From positions 47,784 through 111,783 of the forward strand of contig JARUHG010000008.1 of NCBI GenBank assembly GCA_031216755.1: a stretch of DNA of 64,000 nt, given 5' to 3'. Of the stretch, positions 37,493-46,498 are shown in pieces (within the stretch, counting starts at the first letter, position 1; each line of letters opens with the position of its first letter). This DNA comes from Lysobacter arvi. Lineage in GTDB: Bacteria; Pseudomonadota; Gammaproteobacteria; Xanthomonadales; Xanthomonadaceae. The position numbers and the translations under genes are program-made. The notes under the pieces are model-generated. The model had not been told where the DNA came from. It worked only from the letters and a program-made list of their open reading frames with translations, and did no database searches.

Positions 37493-38404
37493 ATGGCCTT
37501 CGACGCTTTCGCCCTCGTGCTCACGATGCTCGCGCTGGGCTATGCGTTCCAGCGCCTGCGCGTGCTGCCCGGCGATGCCGCGCAGACCCTGAACCTGGTC
37601 GTGCTGTACGTCTGCCTGCCGGCGGCGGTGCTGCGATATGTGCCGCGGCTGCACCTGGAGGCGTCGCTGCTCGGCGTGATCGCGGTGCCGTGGCTGCTGC
37701 TCGGCGCGACGATGCTGGCCGTGTCGGCGCTGTCGCGCTGGCTCGGGTTCCGTCGCGACGAAACCGCGGTGCTCATGCTCACCGTGGCGCTCGGCAACAC
37801 CAGCTTCCTGGGCTATCCGCTCACGCGTGCGCTGGTCGGCGATCACGCGCTGCCGTACGCCGTCGTGTACGACCAGTTCGGGACGTTCCTGATCCTGTCG
37901 ACCTTCGGGCTATGGGCGCTGGCGCGCTACGGCGGCGAACATTCGCCGTCGCCGCGCGAGATGGCGTTGCGCGTGGCGAAGTTCCCCCCGCTGTGGGCGC
38001 TGCTGGCGGGGTTCACGGTGATGCCGGCCGACCCGCCCGCGTGGGTCGACGGCGGATTGCAGCGCCTGGCCGACGCGCTCCTGCCGCTGGCGATGCTGAC
38101 CATCGGCCTGTCGGTGCGCTTCGCGCTGCCACGCGACGAACTCAAGCCGCTGGCGGTCGGCCTGCTGCTGAAGCTGGCGATCATGCCCGCCCTCGCGTGG
38201 TCGCTGGTGCCGCTGCTGAACCTGCACGGCCCGATGGCGCGCGTCACCGTGCTCGAAGCGGCCATGCCCTCGATGGTCACGGCAGGCGCCCTGGCCATCG
38301 CGCACGGGCTGGCGCCACGGCTGGCGGCGGCGATGGTCGGATACGGGCTGCTCCTGTCGCTGGCCACCCTGCCGCTCTGGGCGGCGTGGAGTGCCGGCGC
38401 CTGA
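37493..38404 (+). CDS. AEC (auxin efflux carrier) family transporter
   Basis: 303 aa, hydrophobic, about 8-10 membrane helices in two inverted halves. AEC hallmarks are ALGYAFQRLRVLPGDAAQTL in helix 1-2, TVALGNTSFLGYPLTRAL, and the late LEAAMPSMVTAGALAIAHGL. Family members move organic acids or are of unknown specificity. The ATG at 37493 has AGGA six bases upstream. Divergent from the AAA ATPase gene. Confidence 0.88.
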   Translation: MAFDAFALVLTMLALGYAFQRLRVLPGDAAQTLNLVVLYVCLPAAVLRYVPRLHLEASLLGVIAVPWLLLGATMLAVSALSRWLGFRRDETAVLMLTVALGNTSFLGYPLTRALVGDHALPYAVVYDQFGTFLILSTFGLWALARYGGEHSPSPREMALRVAKFPPLWALLAGFTVMPADPPAWVDGGLQRLADALLPLAMLTIGLSVRFALPRDELKPLAVGLLLKLAIMPALAWSLVPLLNLHGPMARVTVLEAAMPSMVTAGALAIAHGLAPRLAAAMVGYGLLLSLATLPLWAAWSAGA

Positions 38405-38512
38405 TCGGGGATCGACGGCCAGCGCTGCGCCGGCCTGCCCTGCCCCCTGCCGGCGCATGGTTCCGTTGCGTCGCGCCGTGTACGCTGCGGCTTCCATCCA
38501 GAGGGAGTCCGC

Positions 38513-39145
38513 ATGAAGACCGTGCTGGTGGCCAGTTCCAAGGGCGGCGTGGGCAAGACCACGATCGCCACGCACCTCGCCGCGCAATCGGCGCTCGACG
38601 GCCTGCGCACCGCGCTGGTCGACGCCGATCCGCAGGAATCCTCCACCCGTTGGGCGCAGCGCCGGGCCGGGTTGGACAGCGCCGTGCTGCCGCTCGACGG
38701 CACCCGCCGCAAGGCCTGGCGCAAACAGTTGCCCGACGGCACGCAGCGGCTGGTGATCGATGCGGCGGCCGGCGCCATGGCCGACGACCTCGACGCCTTC
38801 CTCGAGGAAGCCGACGCCGTCGTCGTACCGGTGCAGCCGTCCGCACTGGACATCGAGGCGACGGTGCCCTTCCTCGATTCCCTCGCCCGCCACCCGCGCG
38901 TGCGCAAGGGCCAGCTGCGCGTGGGGCTGGTGGGCAACAAGCTCAAGCCATGGACGAACGCGTCCCAGCAGGCGCTCGAGTTGCTGGCCGCTTGGCCGTA
39001 TCCGGTGGTCGCGCAGTTGCGGGACAGCCAGGCCTACGTGGTGCTCACCGGGCTGGGGAAGAGCCTGTTCGACTACCACTCCGCCCAGGTGCGCGACCAT
39101 CAGGACGATTGGCAGCCCTTGCTCAAGTGGCTCCGCAAAGCCTGA
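38513..39145 (+). CDS. Orphan ParA/MinD-like ATPase
   Basis: 210 aa. The deviant Walker [17 protein letters not shown] lies at residues 8-23, [18 protein letters not shown] is the Walker A' strand, and [17 protein letters not shown] is the B strand. There is no ParB gene nearby. Similar solitary ParAs position cytoplasmic or polar complexes in other bacteria, but no partner is evident. RBS AGAGGGAGTCC directly precedes the ATG. Confidence 0.87.
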   Translation: MKTVLVASSKGGVGKTTIATHLAAQSALDGLRTALVDADPQESSTRWAQRRAGLDSAVLPLDGTRRKAWRKQLPDGTQRLVIDAAAGAMADDLDAFLEEADAVVVPVQPSALDIEATVPFLDSLARHPRVRKGQLRVGLVGNKLKPWTNASQQALELLAAWPYPVVAQLRDSQAYVVLTGLGKSLFDYHSAQVRDHQDDWQPLLKWLRKA

Positions 39146-39215
39146 GCCATCACGTCCTTACGTGATAATGGCGCCATGAACCTGCCTGTTCCTTCCCAAC
39201 CGGAGTCGCCCGCGC

Positions 39216-39692
39216 ATGCGTGAACTGATCCTGCTACGCCACGCCCACGCGGAGCCCGCCGGCAACGGACAGGCCGACCTGGACCGACCGCTTTCGGCCG
39301 AAGGCCTCGCCGAGGCCGAAGCCGCCGGGCGCTGGCTGGCGGAGCACAAGCTGGTGCCGGACTGCATCCTGTGTTCGCCGTCGCGCCGCACGCGCGAAAC
39401 GCTGGAAGCGGTGCTCGCCGCCATCGGCTACGTCGACCAGCGCATCGAGCCGTCGATCTACGAAGCCACGCCCGGCACCCTGATCTCGCTGGCCGACACG
39501 CACCGCGAAGCCGAACGGCTGATGCTGGTCGGCCACAATCCGGGGCTGGAACGCCTGGCGGCCCTGCTGCACAGCGGGCAGTCGGGCGAGTACCGCGGCA
39601 TGCCGCCGGGGGGCATCGCGGTGCTGACGGTGCCGGCGGACAGCGGCCTGGAGCCCGGCGTGGCGCAGCTCAGCGCCTTCTGGTGGCCGTGA
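39216..39692 (+). CDS. sixA: SixA-type phosphohistidine phosphatase
   Basis: 158 aa. Histidine-phosphatase fold with the RHG-type motif LILLRHAHAEP (catalytic His9), LCSPSRRTRETLEAVL, and the second His in LMLVGHNPGLERL. SixA removes phosphate from histidines of phosphotransfer domains (ArcB, and PtsN-pathway proteins in E. coli). The last four bases overlap the start of the yceI-type gene (GTGA at 39689-39692), so the two are likely translationally coupled. Confidence 0.9.
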   Translation: MRELILLRHAHAEPAGNGQADLDRPLSAEGLAEAEAAGRWLAEHKLVPDCILCSPSRRTRETLEAVLAAIGYVDQRIEPSIYEATPGTLISLADTHREAERLMLVGHNPGLERLAALLHSGQSGEYRGMPPGGIAVLTVPADSGLEPGVAQLSAFWWP

Positions 39693-40303
39693 GGGAACGC
39701 CGACCGCACCTCGCCCGCTTCCTGCTGCCGTTCCTGCTGGCCTTCTGGCCGGCATGGGCGCAGGAAACGGTCGCCGCTTCCGAGCCGTCCGCACCCACCG
39801 CACCTGCCCGCGCCTTCGACCCGCAGCACACCCGCTTCGGCTTCGAACTGCGCACCCGCTGGGGCCAGCGCGTCACGGGCCAGTTCCCGCGGTACGAAGG
39901 CGAGGTGTCCACCCTGGCCGACGGCCGTCGGCGCGTGCGCATCGTGCTGCGCACCGACGCGGTCGTCGTCACCGGATCCGATCGTTACACCGCGCTCGCG
40001 CGCGGGCCGAGTTTCTTCGATGCACAGCGTTTTCCCACCATCGAATTCGTTTCCGAGCCGCACGCGGACACCCTGGTCCGCACCGGCGGACGCATGCGGG
40101 GCCGGCTGTCGATGCACGGCGTGACCCGCATGGAAACCTTCACGTTGTCCCACGCCGACTGCGAGCATCCCGGCCGCGACTGCGACGTGGTCGCCACCGG
40201 CAGCATCAGCCGCGACGACTACGGCTTGGACGGCTGGCAGTTCGCACTGGCCGATCGCGTGCGCTTCATGCTGCGCGTGCGCCTGGTCGAGAGCGCACCG
40301 TGA
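39689..40303 (+). CDS. YceI-family exported protein
   Basis: 204 aa, starting at the GTG overlapping the sixA stop. A signal peptide (LARFLLPFLLAFWPAWAQ) is followed by a lipocalin-like YceI domain: FDPQHTRFGFELRTRWGQRV, FFDAQRFPTIEFVSEPH and GRLSMHGVTRMETFTL. YceI proteins bind isoprenoids or other lipids in the periplasm. A pair of cysteines late in the domain (SHADCEHPGRDCDVV) could form a disulfide. The stop overlaps the next start by GTGA. Confidence 0.88.
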   Translation: MRERRPHLARFLLPFLLAFWPAWAQETVAASEPSAPTAPARAFDPQHTRFGFELRTRWGQRVTGQFPRYEGEVSTLADGRRRVRIVLRTDAVVVTGSDRYTALARGPSFFDAQRFPTIEFVSEPHADTLVRTGGRMRGRLSMHGVTRMETFTLSHADCEHPGRDCDVVATGSISRDDYGLDGWQFALADRVRFMLRVRLVESAP

Positions 40304-42378
40304 AGCCGCTCGTACGACTGTGCGTGGCCGTGCTGTCGCTCGCGCTGGGCGCGTGCGCCTCGTTGTCCAATGCGCAGCGCGATGCGGCGACCGAGCGCGT
40401 CGCGCAGGCGCGATCGACCCGGATCGACTGCACCGCGCCGGACGCCTGCGCGCAGCGTTCGCCGTTGCGAGCGCTGGCCGGGCGTGCCTTCGCGCAGTCC
40501 ACGCCGGAAGCGCCCGCGCACTATGCGCTGATCCTCGATCGGGGCCCGGATGCGCTGCTCGCGCGCGTGAACCTCATCCGCAGCGCCACGACCGCCATCG
40601 ACCTGCAGACGTACATCTTCGACGAGGACGACGCGGGGCGGCTGGTGCTCGACGAACTGCTCGCCGCCGCGCGTCGCGGCGTCCGCGTGCGCGTGCTGAT
40701 CGACCAGCTGTCGGCGCTCAAGCATGTCGATACGCTCGCCGCGCTGGCCGGCGCGCACGTCAATTTCGAGCTGAAGCTGTACAGCCCCGTGCTCGGCCGG
40801 GCGCAGATCACCTACCCGCAGTACGCGCTCGCCGCCGCGTGCTGCTGGCGCACGCTCAACCAGCGCATGCACACCAAGCTGCTGCTGGTGGATGGCGCGG
40901 TCGGCATCACCGGCGGCCGCAACTACCAGGACGACTATTACGACTGGGACGACGAGTACAACTTCCGCGATCGCGACCTGCTCGTCGCCGGCCCCGTGGC
41001 GCATGTCATGGCGCAGGATTTCGGGCTGTTCTGGAACGATCGCCGGAGCGTGCCGGTCGAGCGCCTGAACGACGTCGGTGGCCGGCTGCTCGCCGACGGC
41101 GTCCCCGCGCTGCCGCCGCCCAGCTTCGAGCGCCCCGAGCGGGCGAAGGCGATGCTGCGCGACGCCGCCGACAGTGCGCTGGTGCAGGAACGCCTCGCGT
41201 CGCGCGCGATGCGCGTGGGCGAAGTGCGCTACATCTCCGACACGCCGGAGAAGCACCGGGCCGTCGACGCCGAACAGCAGGCGGTGGCCTCCGGTTCGTT
41301 GCGCGGACTGATCGAATCGGCGCAGCAGGAAGTCATCCTGCAGACGCCGTACCTGGTGCTGTCCGACGCAGCGCAGGACATGTTCCGCCAATTGCACGAG
41401 CGCCCGCGCGAGCAGCGCCCCCGCATCATCATCTCCACCAACAGCCTGGCCGCGACCGACGCGTTCATCGCCTACGCGCTGTCGTACAAGTACAAGCGCC
41501 GCTACCTGCGGGAACTGGGCTTCAACATCTTCGAGTACAAGCCGTTCCCGCTCGATGCGCCGATCGACATCGCCGCCACCGGCGCGGCCTTGCCGGACCT
41601 GTTGCCGGACGAAACCGGCGACGGCGGCGGCGCGGACACCGGGTCGATTTCGCCCAGCCGGGCGCTCACCGGCGAAAGCGGCGGCACGGCGGCGTCCTCG
41701 TCCGCCCGACGCGCCGCGCCTGCGACGGCCGGCGCACCGGCCGGACAGGTGGACCTGCGCGAAACCCACCGCGAACTGCGCGATCGCTACGACCGTCGCA
41801 GCACGGTCGAGCGGGCGCAGTACCAGCGCGCGCTGTCGCGCGAATACAGCGCGCTGCGCTACAGCACGCGCCGCGCCAACCAGCCCGTGCCGCTGCAGCG
41901 CGCGGGCGTGCGCATCGGCCTGCATGCCAAGTCGATGGTGATCGACGGGCGCATCGGCGTGGTCGGCACGCACAACTTCGATCCGCGCGGCGATCACTAC
42001 AACACCGAGAGCGCGGTGGTGATCGAGGATCGCGACTTCGCCCAGGCGCTGCGCGAAAGCATCCGCCGCGACATCGCGCCGGCGAATTCGTGGGTGATCG
42101 CGCGACGCGACAAGCCGCCGGTGTTTTCGGGGCTCAATTACTCCATCGGCAAGATGTTCGAGGCGATGCCGATCCTGGACCTGTGGCCGATGCGCTACGC
42201 GACGAGCTACGAGTTCGTGGCCAGCGAGCAGTGCCCACAGCCGCTGTTGCCGAGCGACCCGAACTTTCGCGCCTGCTACCAGCCGGTGGGCGATTTCCCG
42301 GAAGTGGCGGTAGGCCTGAAGGCGATCACGACGCGGATCTTCACCGCGTTCGGGGCGGGGCTCGCGCCGATCCTCTGA
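40300..42378 (+). CDS. Phospholipase D/cardiolipin synthase-like lipoprotein
   Basis: 692 aa, with GTG start overlapping the yceI-type stop. The signal peptide ends in a lipobox (SLALGAC). Two PLD catalytic motifs are complete: HTKLLLVDGAVGITGGRN (His191) and HAKSMVIDGRIGVVGTHN (His542), each followed by the usual Asn. Between them is a low-complexity Gly/Ala/Ser/Thr insert (about residues 445-490) before the second half. Being exported, it may act on membrane phospholipids from the periplasmic side. It closes the sixA-yceI-PLD chain. Confidence 0.88.
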   Translation: MKPLVRLCVAVLSLALGACASLSNAQRDAATERVAQARSTRIDCTAPDACAQRSPLRALAGRAFAQSTPEAPAHYALILDRGPDALLARVNLIRSATTAIDLQTYIFDEDDAGRLVLDELLAAARRGVRVRVLIDQLSALKHVDTLAALAGAHVNFELKLYSPVLGRAQITYPQYALAAACCWRTLNQRMHTKLLLVDGAVGITGGRNYQDDYYDWDDEYNFRDRDLLVAGPVAHVMAQDFGLFWNDRRSVPVERLNDVGGRLLADGVPALPPPSFERPERAKAMLRDAADSALVQERLASRAMRVGEVRYISDTPEKHRAVDAEQQAVASGSLRGLIESAQQEVILQTPYLVLSDAAQDMFRQLHERPREQRPRIIISTNSLAATDAFIAYALSYKYKRRYLRELGFNIFEYKPFPLDAPIDIAATGAALPDLLPDETGDGGGADTGSISPSRALTGESGGTAASSSARRAAPATAGAPAGQVDLRETHRELRDRYDRRSTVERAQYQRALSREYSALRYSTRRANQPVPLQRAGVRIGLHAKSMVIDGRIGVVGTHNFDPRGDHYNTESAVVIEDRDFAQALRESIRRDIAPANSWVIARRDKPPVFSGLNYSIGKMFEAMPILDLWPMRYATSYEFVASEQCPQPLLPSDPNFRACYQPVGDFPEVAVGLKAITTRIFTAFGAGLAPIL

Positions 42379-42742
42379 GCCGTTGGCGCTGTCGGCCGAG
42401 CCGGTCCGAGACGCGGATCAGGTCGGTTTTCGCGCACTGGCCGCATCGCCCCCCGTCTGCGCGCGCCCGTCCAGCTTCCTGAATGTGACGGTCCTCACCC
42501 TCCCTCTCGTCCCGGTCGACGGGCGGGAGGCGCGATCGCGCGCCCCGGCACGGCACCCCTGCCATCAGTCATGGCAACGGAAGCGCCGAAATGTCCATCT
42601 ATATCAGCGAGTTCCGGCTGCGGCCGTGCCTCGCCAAGAGTAGGTCTTCGGTGGGGTGACTTCTGGCCCATGGCGGAATAGATCTGGTGTTGTACTTTAC
42701 CAACACACCGACGCACTAACCCACCCCACGAAGGACCCCGCC
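42379..42742. other. 364-base non-coding stretch upstream of the tandem small genes
   Basis: No gene is supported here. The right part is less GC-rich than its surroundings and contains the inverted repeat GTGTTG-N8-CAACAC at 42687-42706, 36 bases before the first small gene. That is a candidate operator or promoter-associated site. No confident -35/-10 pair is evident. Confidence 0.45.
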
Positions 42743-42931
42743 ATGAACGCCCTCACCACTTTCGCCCCCTCCGCCAAGTCCGTTCCCGCTTCCCCGCTGG
42801 CCCTGATGAACGCCCCCTCGCGCAACCACCGCGAACGCGATTTCGGCGTCGGCTACGGCGCCAGCAGCGGCTACGCGAGCAACCGCCGCTACACGACCGA
42901 CTGGGCGCCGCCGCGCTTCCGCTTTGCCTGA
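42743..42931 (+). CDS. Small conserved-looking protein, copy A of a tandem pair
   Basis: 62 aa, no family recognised. The N-terminal 28 residues are Ala/Ser/Pro-rich. The C-terminal half is strongly patterned: RERDFGVGYG, then SSGYAS, RRY, DW and PRFR before a final Ala. It is rich in aromatic, Gly and Arg residues, with net positive charge; no signal peptide or membrane helix. The same motif series recurs in the next gene. Codon use matches the neighbours. The start follows AAGGACCCCGCC; the last residues are followed by a 47-base spacer and copy B. Two paralogues with identical motif spacing make it unlikely to be a chance frame. Confidence 0.72.
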   Translation: MNALTTFAPSAKSVPASPLALMNAPSRNHRERDFGVGYGASSGYASNRRYTTDWAPPRFRFA

Positions 42932-42978
42932 ACCAGGCACCCGGAACACCACGCAACACCGAACGCCAGGACACCGCC

Positions 42979-43161
42979 ATGAACGCCTTCTTCGCCATCC
43001 CGACCCGCCCCAACGCCCCGCGCGCGAACGTCGTCCCGCTGCCGGCGCGCCACGTCCATCGCGAACGCGATTTCGGCGTGGGCTACGGCAACAGCAGCGG
43101 CTACGCCAGCACCCGCCGCTACGCCCAGGACTGGATGCAGCCGCGCTTCCGTTGCGCGTGA
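42979..43161 (+). CDS. Small conserved-looking protein, copy B of a tandem pair
   Basis: 60 aa, paralogue of the preceding gene. Both begin MNA after a near-identical CACCGCC/CCCCGCC leader. Both carry HRERDFGVGYG, SSGYAS, RRY, DW and PRFR at the same spacing and end in an Arg/Phe-x-Ala tail, while the first ~25 residues differ. At DNA level many differences in the shared half fall in third codon positions, a sign of protein-level selection. This copy has a Cys before the last Ala where copy A has Phe. No function can be assigned. Confidence 0.72.
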   Translation: MNAFFAIPTRPNAPRANVVPLPARHVHRERDFGVGYGNSSGYASTRRYAQDWMQPRFRCA

Positions 43162-43269
43162 GCCATGGCGGTACCCCGTTCCATCGCCGCCCCGCCCGCG
43201 CCGTGACTGGACCCATGCAGGACCCGATCAGCCCACCCCGATCCGAAACGACATCCCCATTCCCCCTGG

Positions 43270-43331
43270 CCCGCTAGCCGGTGCGTCGGATTCTCTCCGT
43301 GACGACGCATCGACTACCGGGCTTTTTTTTG
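43270..43331 (+). terminator. Strong Rho-independent terminator after the small-gene pair
   Basis: A 20-bp stem with three imperfect positions (arms at 43270-43289 and 43304-43323) and a 14-base loop runs directly into eight T residues. It is the strongest terminator in the window. It ends the transcript of the tandem small genes just before the thioesterase gene. Confidence 0.9.
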
Positions 43332-43365
43332 GTCCGTTTGCGCCGTCCTCGGCTAAGGTGCGCGG

Positions 43366-43800
43366 ATGGACACGCCGCGCTCCCCGTTCCGCACCCCGCC
43401 CGACCTCGACGCGCTGAACGCGCTCTCGCGCAACACGGCCATGGAGCCGCTGGGCATCGTGTTCACCGAAGTCGGCCACGACTTCATCCGCGCGACGATG
43501 CCCGTCGACGAACGCACCCGACAGCCGTACGGCCTGCTCCACGGCGGCGCCTCGGTGCTGCTGGCCGAAACGCTCGGCAGCAGCGCCGGCATGCTCTGCG
43601 TCGGCGAAGACGAAGCCTGCGTGGGCATCGAGATCAACGCCAACCACCTGCGCGGCGTGCGCGAAGGCACGGTCACCGGCACGGCGCGTCCGCTGCACGT
43701 CGGCGGCCGCACGCAGGTGTGGGAGATCCGCATCGAGGACGAACGCCAGCGCCTGGTGTGCGTATCGCGGATCACGCTGGCGGTGATCGCGCGGCCCTGA
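43366..43800 (+). CDS. Hotdog-fold acyl-CoA thioesterase (PaaI/YdiI/EntH type)
   Basis: 144 aa, the full length of a single hotdog domain. The hallmark QPYGLLHGGASVLLAETLGS carries the HGG turn and the catalytic Glu. EINANHLRGVREGTVTGTA and the late VWEIRIEDERQRLVCVSRIT are typical too. It resembles YdiI/EntH, which hydrolyse DHNA-CoA, benzoyl-CoA or holo-carrier misloads; the specific acyl-CoA is not evident. The ATG is 35 bases after the small-gene terminator. Confidence 0.88.
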   Translation: MDTPRSPFRTPPDLDALNALSRNTAMEPLGIVFTEVGHDFIRATMPVDERTRQPYGLLHGGASVLLAETLGSSAGMLCVGEDEACVGIEINANHLRGVREGTVTGTARPLHVGGRTQVWEIRIEDERQRLVCVSRITLAVIARP

Positions 43801-43927
43801 GCCTGCGCCGCGCGGCGGGTTTTCAGGCGCGCTCCACGCGATCGCGTTGCCGAACCTGTCTGGACACGACGCCGTATCCCGCCCATGGCGCTGGTGGCGG
43901 CCCCGCGGCTTCGGTATCGTGCGTTCA

Positions 43928-44734
43928 ATGAATGCGCCGTCCCCCCACGCCGGCGCGACGGCGCCGACCACGGCGCCCGCCGCGCGCGCGCTCCGTTATC
44001 TGATCCGCGTGCCGCTGCTGCTGTGGCACGTGTTCGTCGACCTGCCGCTGACGCTGCTGACGACCACGCCGCTCACCCGCGACGTCCGCATCGGCGACGA
44101 GCCGCTGGACCATCGCGCGATCCGCGCCTGGTCGGCCGGGTTGATGTGGATCTTCGGCTTCCGCCTGCGTCGCATCGGGCAGCCGTTGCCGGGCGCGGCG
44201 ATGTTCGTCGCCAACCACGTCAGCTGGATCGACATCGAGACGCTGCACAGCCAGCGCATGATGGGCTTCGTCGCCAAGCGCGAGATCGCCAGCTGGCCGG
44301 TCGTTGGCTGGCTCGCGTCGCGGGGCGAGACCATCTTCCATTCGCGCGGCAGCACCGAATCGCTCGGCGGCGTGCTGCACGAGATGCTGGGCCGCCTGCG
44401 CGAAGGCCGCTCGATCGGCGTGTTTCCCGAAGGCGGCACGCGGGGCGGGCACGAGATCGGCCCCTTCCATGCGCGCATCTTCCTGGCGGCGGTGGAAGCC
44501 GGCGTGCCGGTGCAGCCGGTGGCGCTGCGCTACGGCGAGCACGGCGACGCCCAGCACGTGGTCGCGTTCCAGCCGGGCGAGAGTTTCCTCGCCAACTTCC
44601 TGCGCCTGCTCGGCGAACCGCCGCGCCTGGCCGAAGTGCATTTCCTCGAACCGATCCTGCCGGGCCAGGCCGAAGGCCGCCGCCGCATCGCCGAAACGGC
44701 GCGGACCCGGATCGTCGAGGCCATGAAGAGCTGA
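43928..44734 (+). CDS. Lysophospholipid acyltransferase family protein (PlsC-like)
   Basis: 268 aa. An N-terminal membrane segment (LIRVPLLLWHVFVDLPLTLL) is followed by the acyltransferase motifs: FVANHVSWIDIETLH (NHxxxxD), GETIFHSRGS, and SIGVFPEGGTRGG. It should transfer an acyl chain to a lysophospholipid or related acceptor at the inner membrane. Starts 127 bases after the thioesterase gene. Confidence 0.88.
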   Translation: MNAPSPHAGATAPTTAPAARALRYLIRVPLLLWHVFVDLPLTLLTTTPLTRDVRIGDEPLDHRAIRAWSAGLMWIFGFRLRRIGQPLPGAAMFVANHVSWIDIETLHSQRMMGFVAKREIASWPVVGWLASRGETIFHSRGSTESLGGVLHEMLGRLREGRSIGVFPEGGTRGGHEIGPFHARIFLAAVEAGVPVQPVALRYGEHGDAQHVVAFQPGESFLANFLRLLGEPPRLAEVHFLEPILPGQAEGRRRIAETARTRIVEAMKS

Positions 44735-44797
44735 ACTTCACGTTTGCAGGTGTAAGGCGTCCGTGCGAGCACCCGATTCCGCGCCATGGTTCCAGGC

Positions 44798-45793
44798 ATG
44801 CTGAACGCATCCGACTACCGACCGCCGCGCTGGCTGCGCAACGCGCACGTGCAGTCGGTGCTCGGCTCCAGTCCATTGCGCCGCCGCCACGGCGAGCGCA
44901 GCCTCGCGCGACTGAACGCGGTCAGCACGCTGCACACCATCGACGCCGGCGAAGCGCGCCTGCAGGGCGTGCATACCGCCCTCCCGGGCGAGGCTTCGCG
45001 CGGCCTGGTCATGCTGCTGCACGGGTGGGAAGGCAGCGTCGATTCCAGCTACATGCGCCTGACCGCGGCGGAACTGCTGCGCGAAGGGTTCGAGGTGTTC
45101 CGGCTCAATTTCCGCGACCACGGCAACACGCACCACCTCAACGAAGGCCTGTTCCACTCCAACCGCATCGATGAAGTCGTGCGTGCAGCCGCCGAAGTCG
45201 TGCGGCTGTACCCCGGACGGCCGCTCGCGGTGGCGGGCTATTCGCTGGGCGGCAATTTCGCGCTGCGCCTGGCGTTGCGCGCACCGGCCGCGGGCCTGCC
45301 GCTGTCGCATGCCGCGGCGGTGTGCCCGGTGCTCGATCCGGCGCGCACGATGGATTCGATGGAACAGGGTTTGCCGGTCTACCTGTGGTACTTCGAGCGC
45401 AAGTGGCGCGGCTCGCTCGCACGCAAGCGCGCGCTGTTCCCGCAGACGCATGCGTTCGACGACCAGGTGCTCGGCCTGCGCATGCGGCCGCTGACGCAAT
45501 GGATGGTCGAGCGCCACACCGATTTCGGCACGCTCGAGCGCTACTTCGACGGTTATTCCATCGCGGGCGATCGCCTGGCGGGGCTGCAGGTGCCGGCGAG
45601 CATCCTCATGGCGGCCGATGATCCGGTCATTCCGGTGGACGGCTTCCACGCACTGCAACTGGCGCCCGACACCGAACTGGAAATCTCGCCCTGGGGTGGC
45701 CATTGCGGCTTCCTGCAAAGCGCGAAACTCGACGGCTTCGCCGAGCGCTGGATCGCGCGGCGCCTCAGCGAGAAGCTGGCGCGGGCGTCGTAA
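44798..45793 (+). CDS. YheT-type alpha/beta hydrolase
   Basis: 331 aa. It opens with DYRPPRWLRNAHVQSVL, as YheT proteins do. The fold elements are the oxyanion segment LVMLLHGWEGS, LNFRDHGNTHH, the nucleophile elbow VAGYSLGGNFALRL (Ser), the acid region ADDPVIP, and the catalytic His in WGGHCGF. An esterase of unknown substrate. An in-frame ATG 12 bases upstream (44786) is an equally possible start; neither has a good ribosome-binding site. Confidence 0.87.
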   Translation: MLNASDYRPPRWLRNAHVQSVLGSSPLRRRHGERSLARLNAVSTLHTIDAGEARLQGVHTALPGEASRGLVMLLHGWEGSVDSSYMRLTAAELLREGFEVFRLNFRDHGNTHHLNEGLFHSNRIDEVVRAAAEVVRLYPGRPLAVAGYSLGGNFALRLALRAPAAGLPLSHAAAVCPVLDPARTMDSMEQGLPVYLWYFERKWRGSLARKRALFPQTHAFDDQVLGLRMRPLTQWMVERHTDFGTLERYFDGYSIAGDRLAGLQVPASILMAADDPVIPVDGFHALQLAPDTELEISPWGGHCGFLQSAKLDGFAERWIARRLSEKLARAS

Positions 45794-45924
45794 GGGCGGC
45801 CATCGTGGCGGCGCCGCGCGGCGCCGGCGACACAACCAGATCCCGACAGCCCGCGTTCAAGCCGTCGCTGCTAGCGTCGGGCGGTCGGGCCGCGATCGCC
45901 TGTCGCCTCGCACCGGGGTTCCGC

Positions 45925-46407
45925 ATGAAACGCCATGTCGTCCGCACCGCCCTCGTCCTCATCGCGACCTTCACGAGCGCCGCCGCAATGGCGCAGGACG
46001 ACTCAGACCCGCCATCGCTCGACCTCCGCCTGCCGGCCGAACGGATCCACTTCGCCAGCACCGATCCGGTCGCGGACGACCGCCACGACCCGCCCGGCTC
46101 GTGGCGGCCGATCACCCCGGCCGAGGCGGAAGCCGCGGCGAAGGAAGACTGGCAGGTGCACGGCGCGGTCGAAGCCGGCATCGGGTACTCCCGCCGCACC
46201 GGTACCAGCGACTGGCAGGCCGTGAACCTCAACCTGGACAAGACCTACACCGACGACGACGGCGACACCAAGCACGTCAACATCGACATCAACGTCGGCC
46301 GCAGCGACGGCCCGGTGTTCGGGCCGGGCGCGCTGTACGGACCGGGCTACTACGGGCCGCCGCCGATGCAGGCCCCGATGCGCGCGCGCGGTCCCTTCGT
46401 CCGCTGA
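45925..46407 (+). CDS. Hypothetical exported protein
   Basis: 160 aa, no family recognised. A signal peptide (TALVLIATFTSAAAMAQ) is followed by an acidic, Pro/Asp-rich segment, then a region of short beta-like strands with repeated Asp (DKTYTDDDGDTKHVNIDINV). A Gly/Pro/Tyr-rich tail (GPGYYGPPPMQ) ends it. Probably periplasmic or surface-exposed; the acidic patches could bind divalent cations. No operon partner within 90 bases upstream. Confidence 0.7.
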   Translation: MKRHVVRTALVLIATFTSAAAMAQDDSDPPSLDLRLPAERIHFASTDPVADDRHDPPGSWRPITPAEAEAAAKEDWQVHGAVEAGIGYSRRTGTSDWQAVNLNLDKTYTDDDGDTKHVNIDINVGRSDGPVFGPGALYGPGYYGPPPMQAPMRARGPFVR

Positions 46408-46498
46408 GGCCCACGCGCCGGGCGGGGATCCGGCGCCCGGGCGGCGCCGGGCATGCGGCTACAATCGACGTTTTCGCCTTGTCGAGCGCCGAGTAGTC

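Noticed and set aside
39176..39223. A 15-codon frame overlapping the sixA start
   Set aside because: No good ribosome-binding site and no conserved feature; could be chance.
43164..43277. Micro-ORFs of 13 and about 20 codons after the tandem small genes
   Set aside because: They lack the shared motif series and plausible ribosome-binding sites, and lie between the genes and the terminator.
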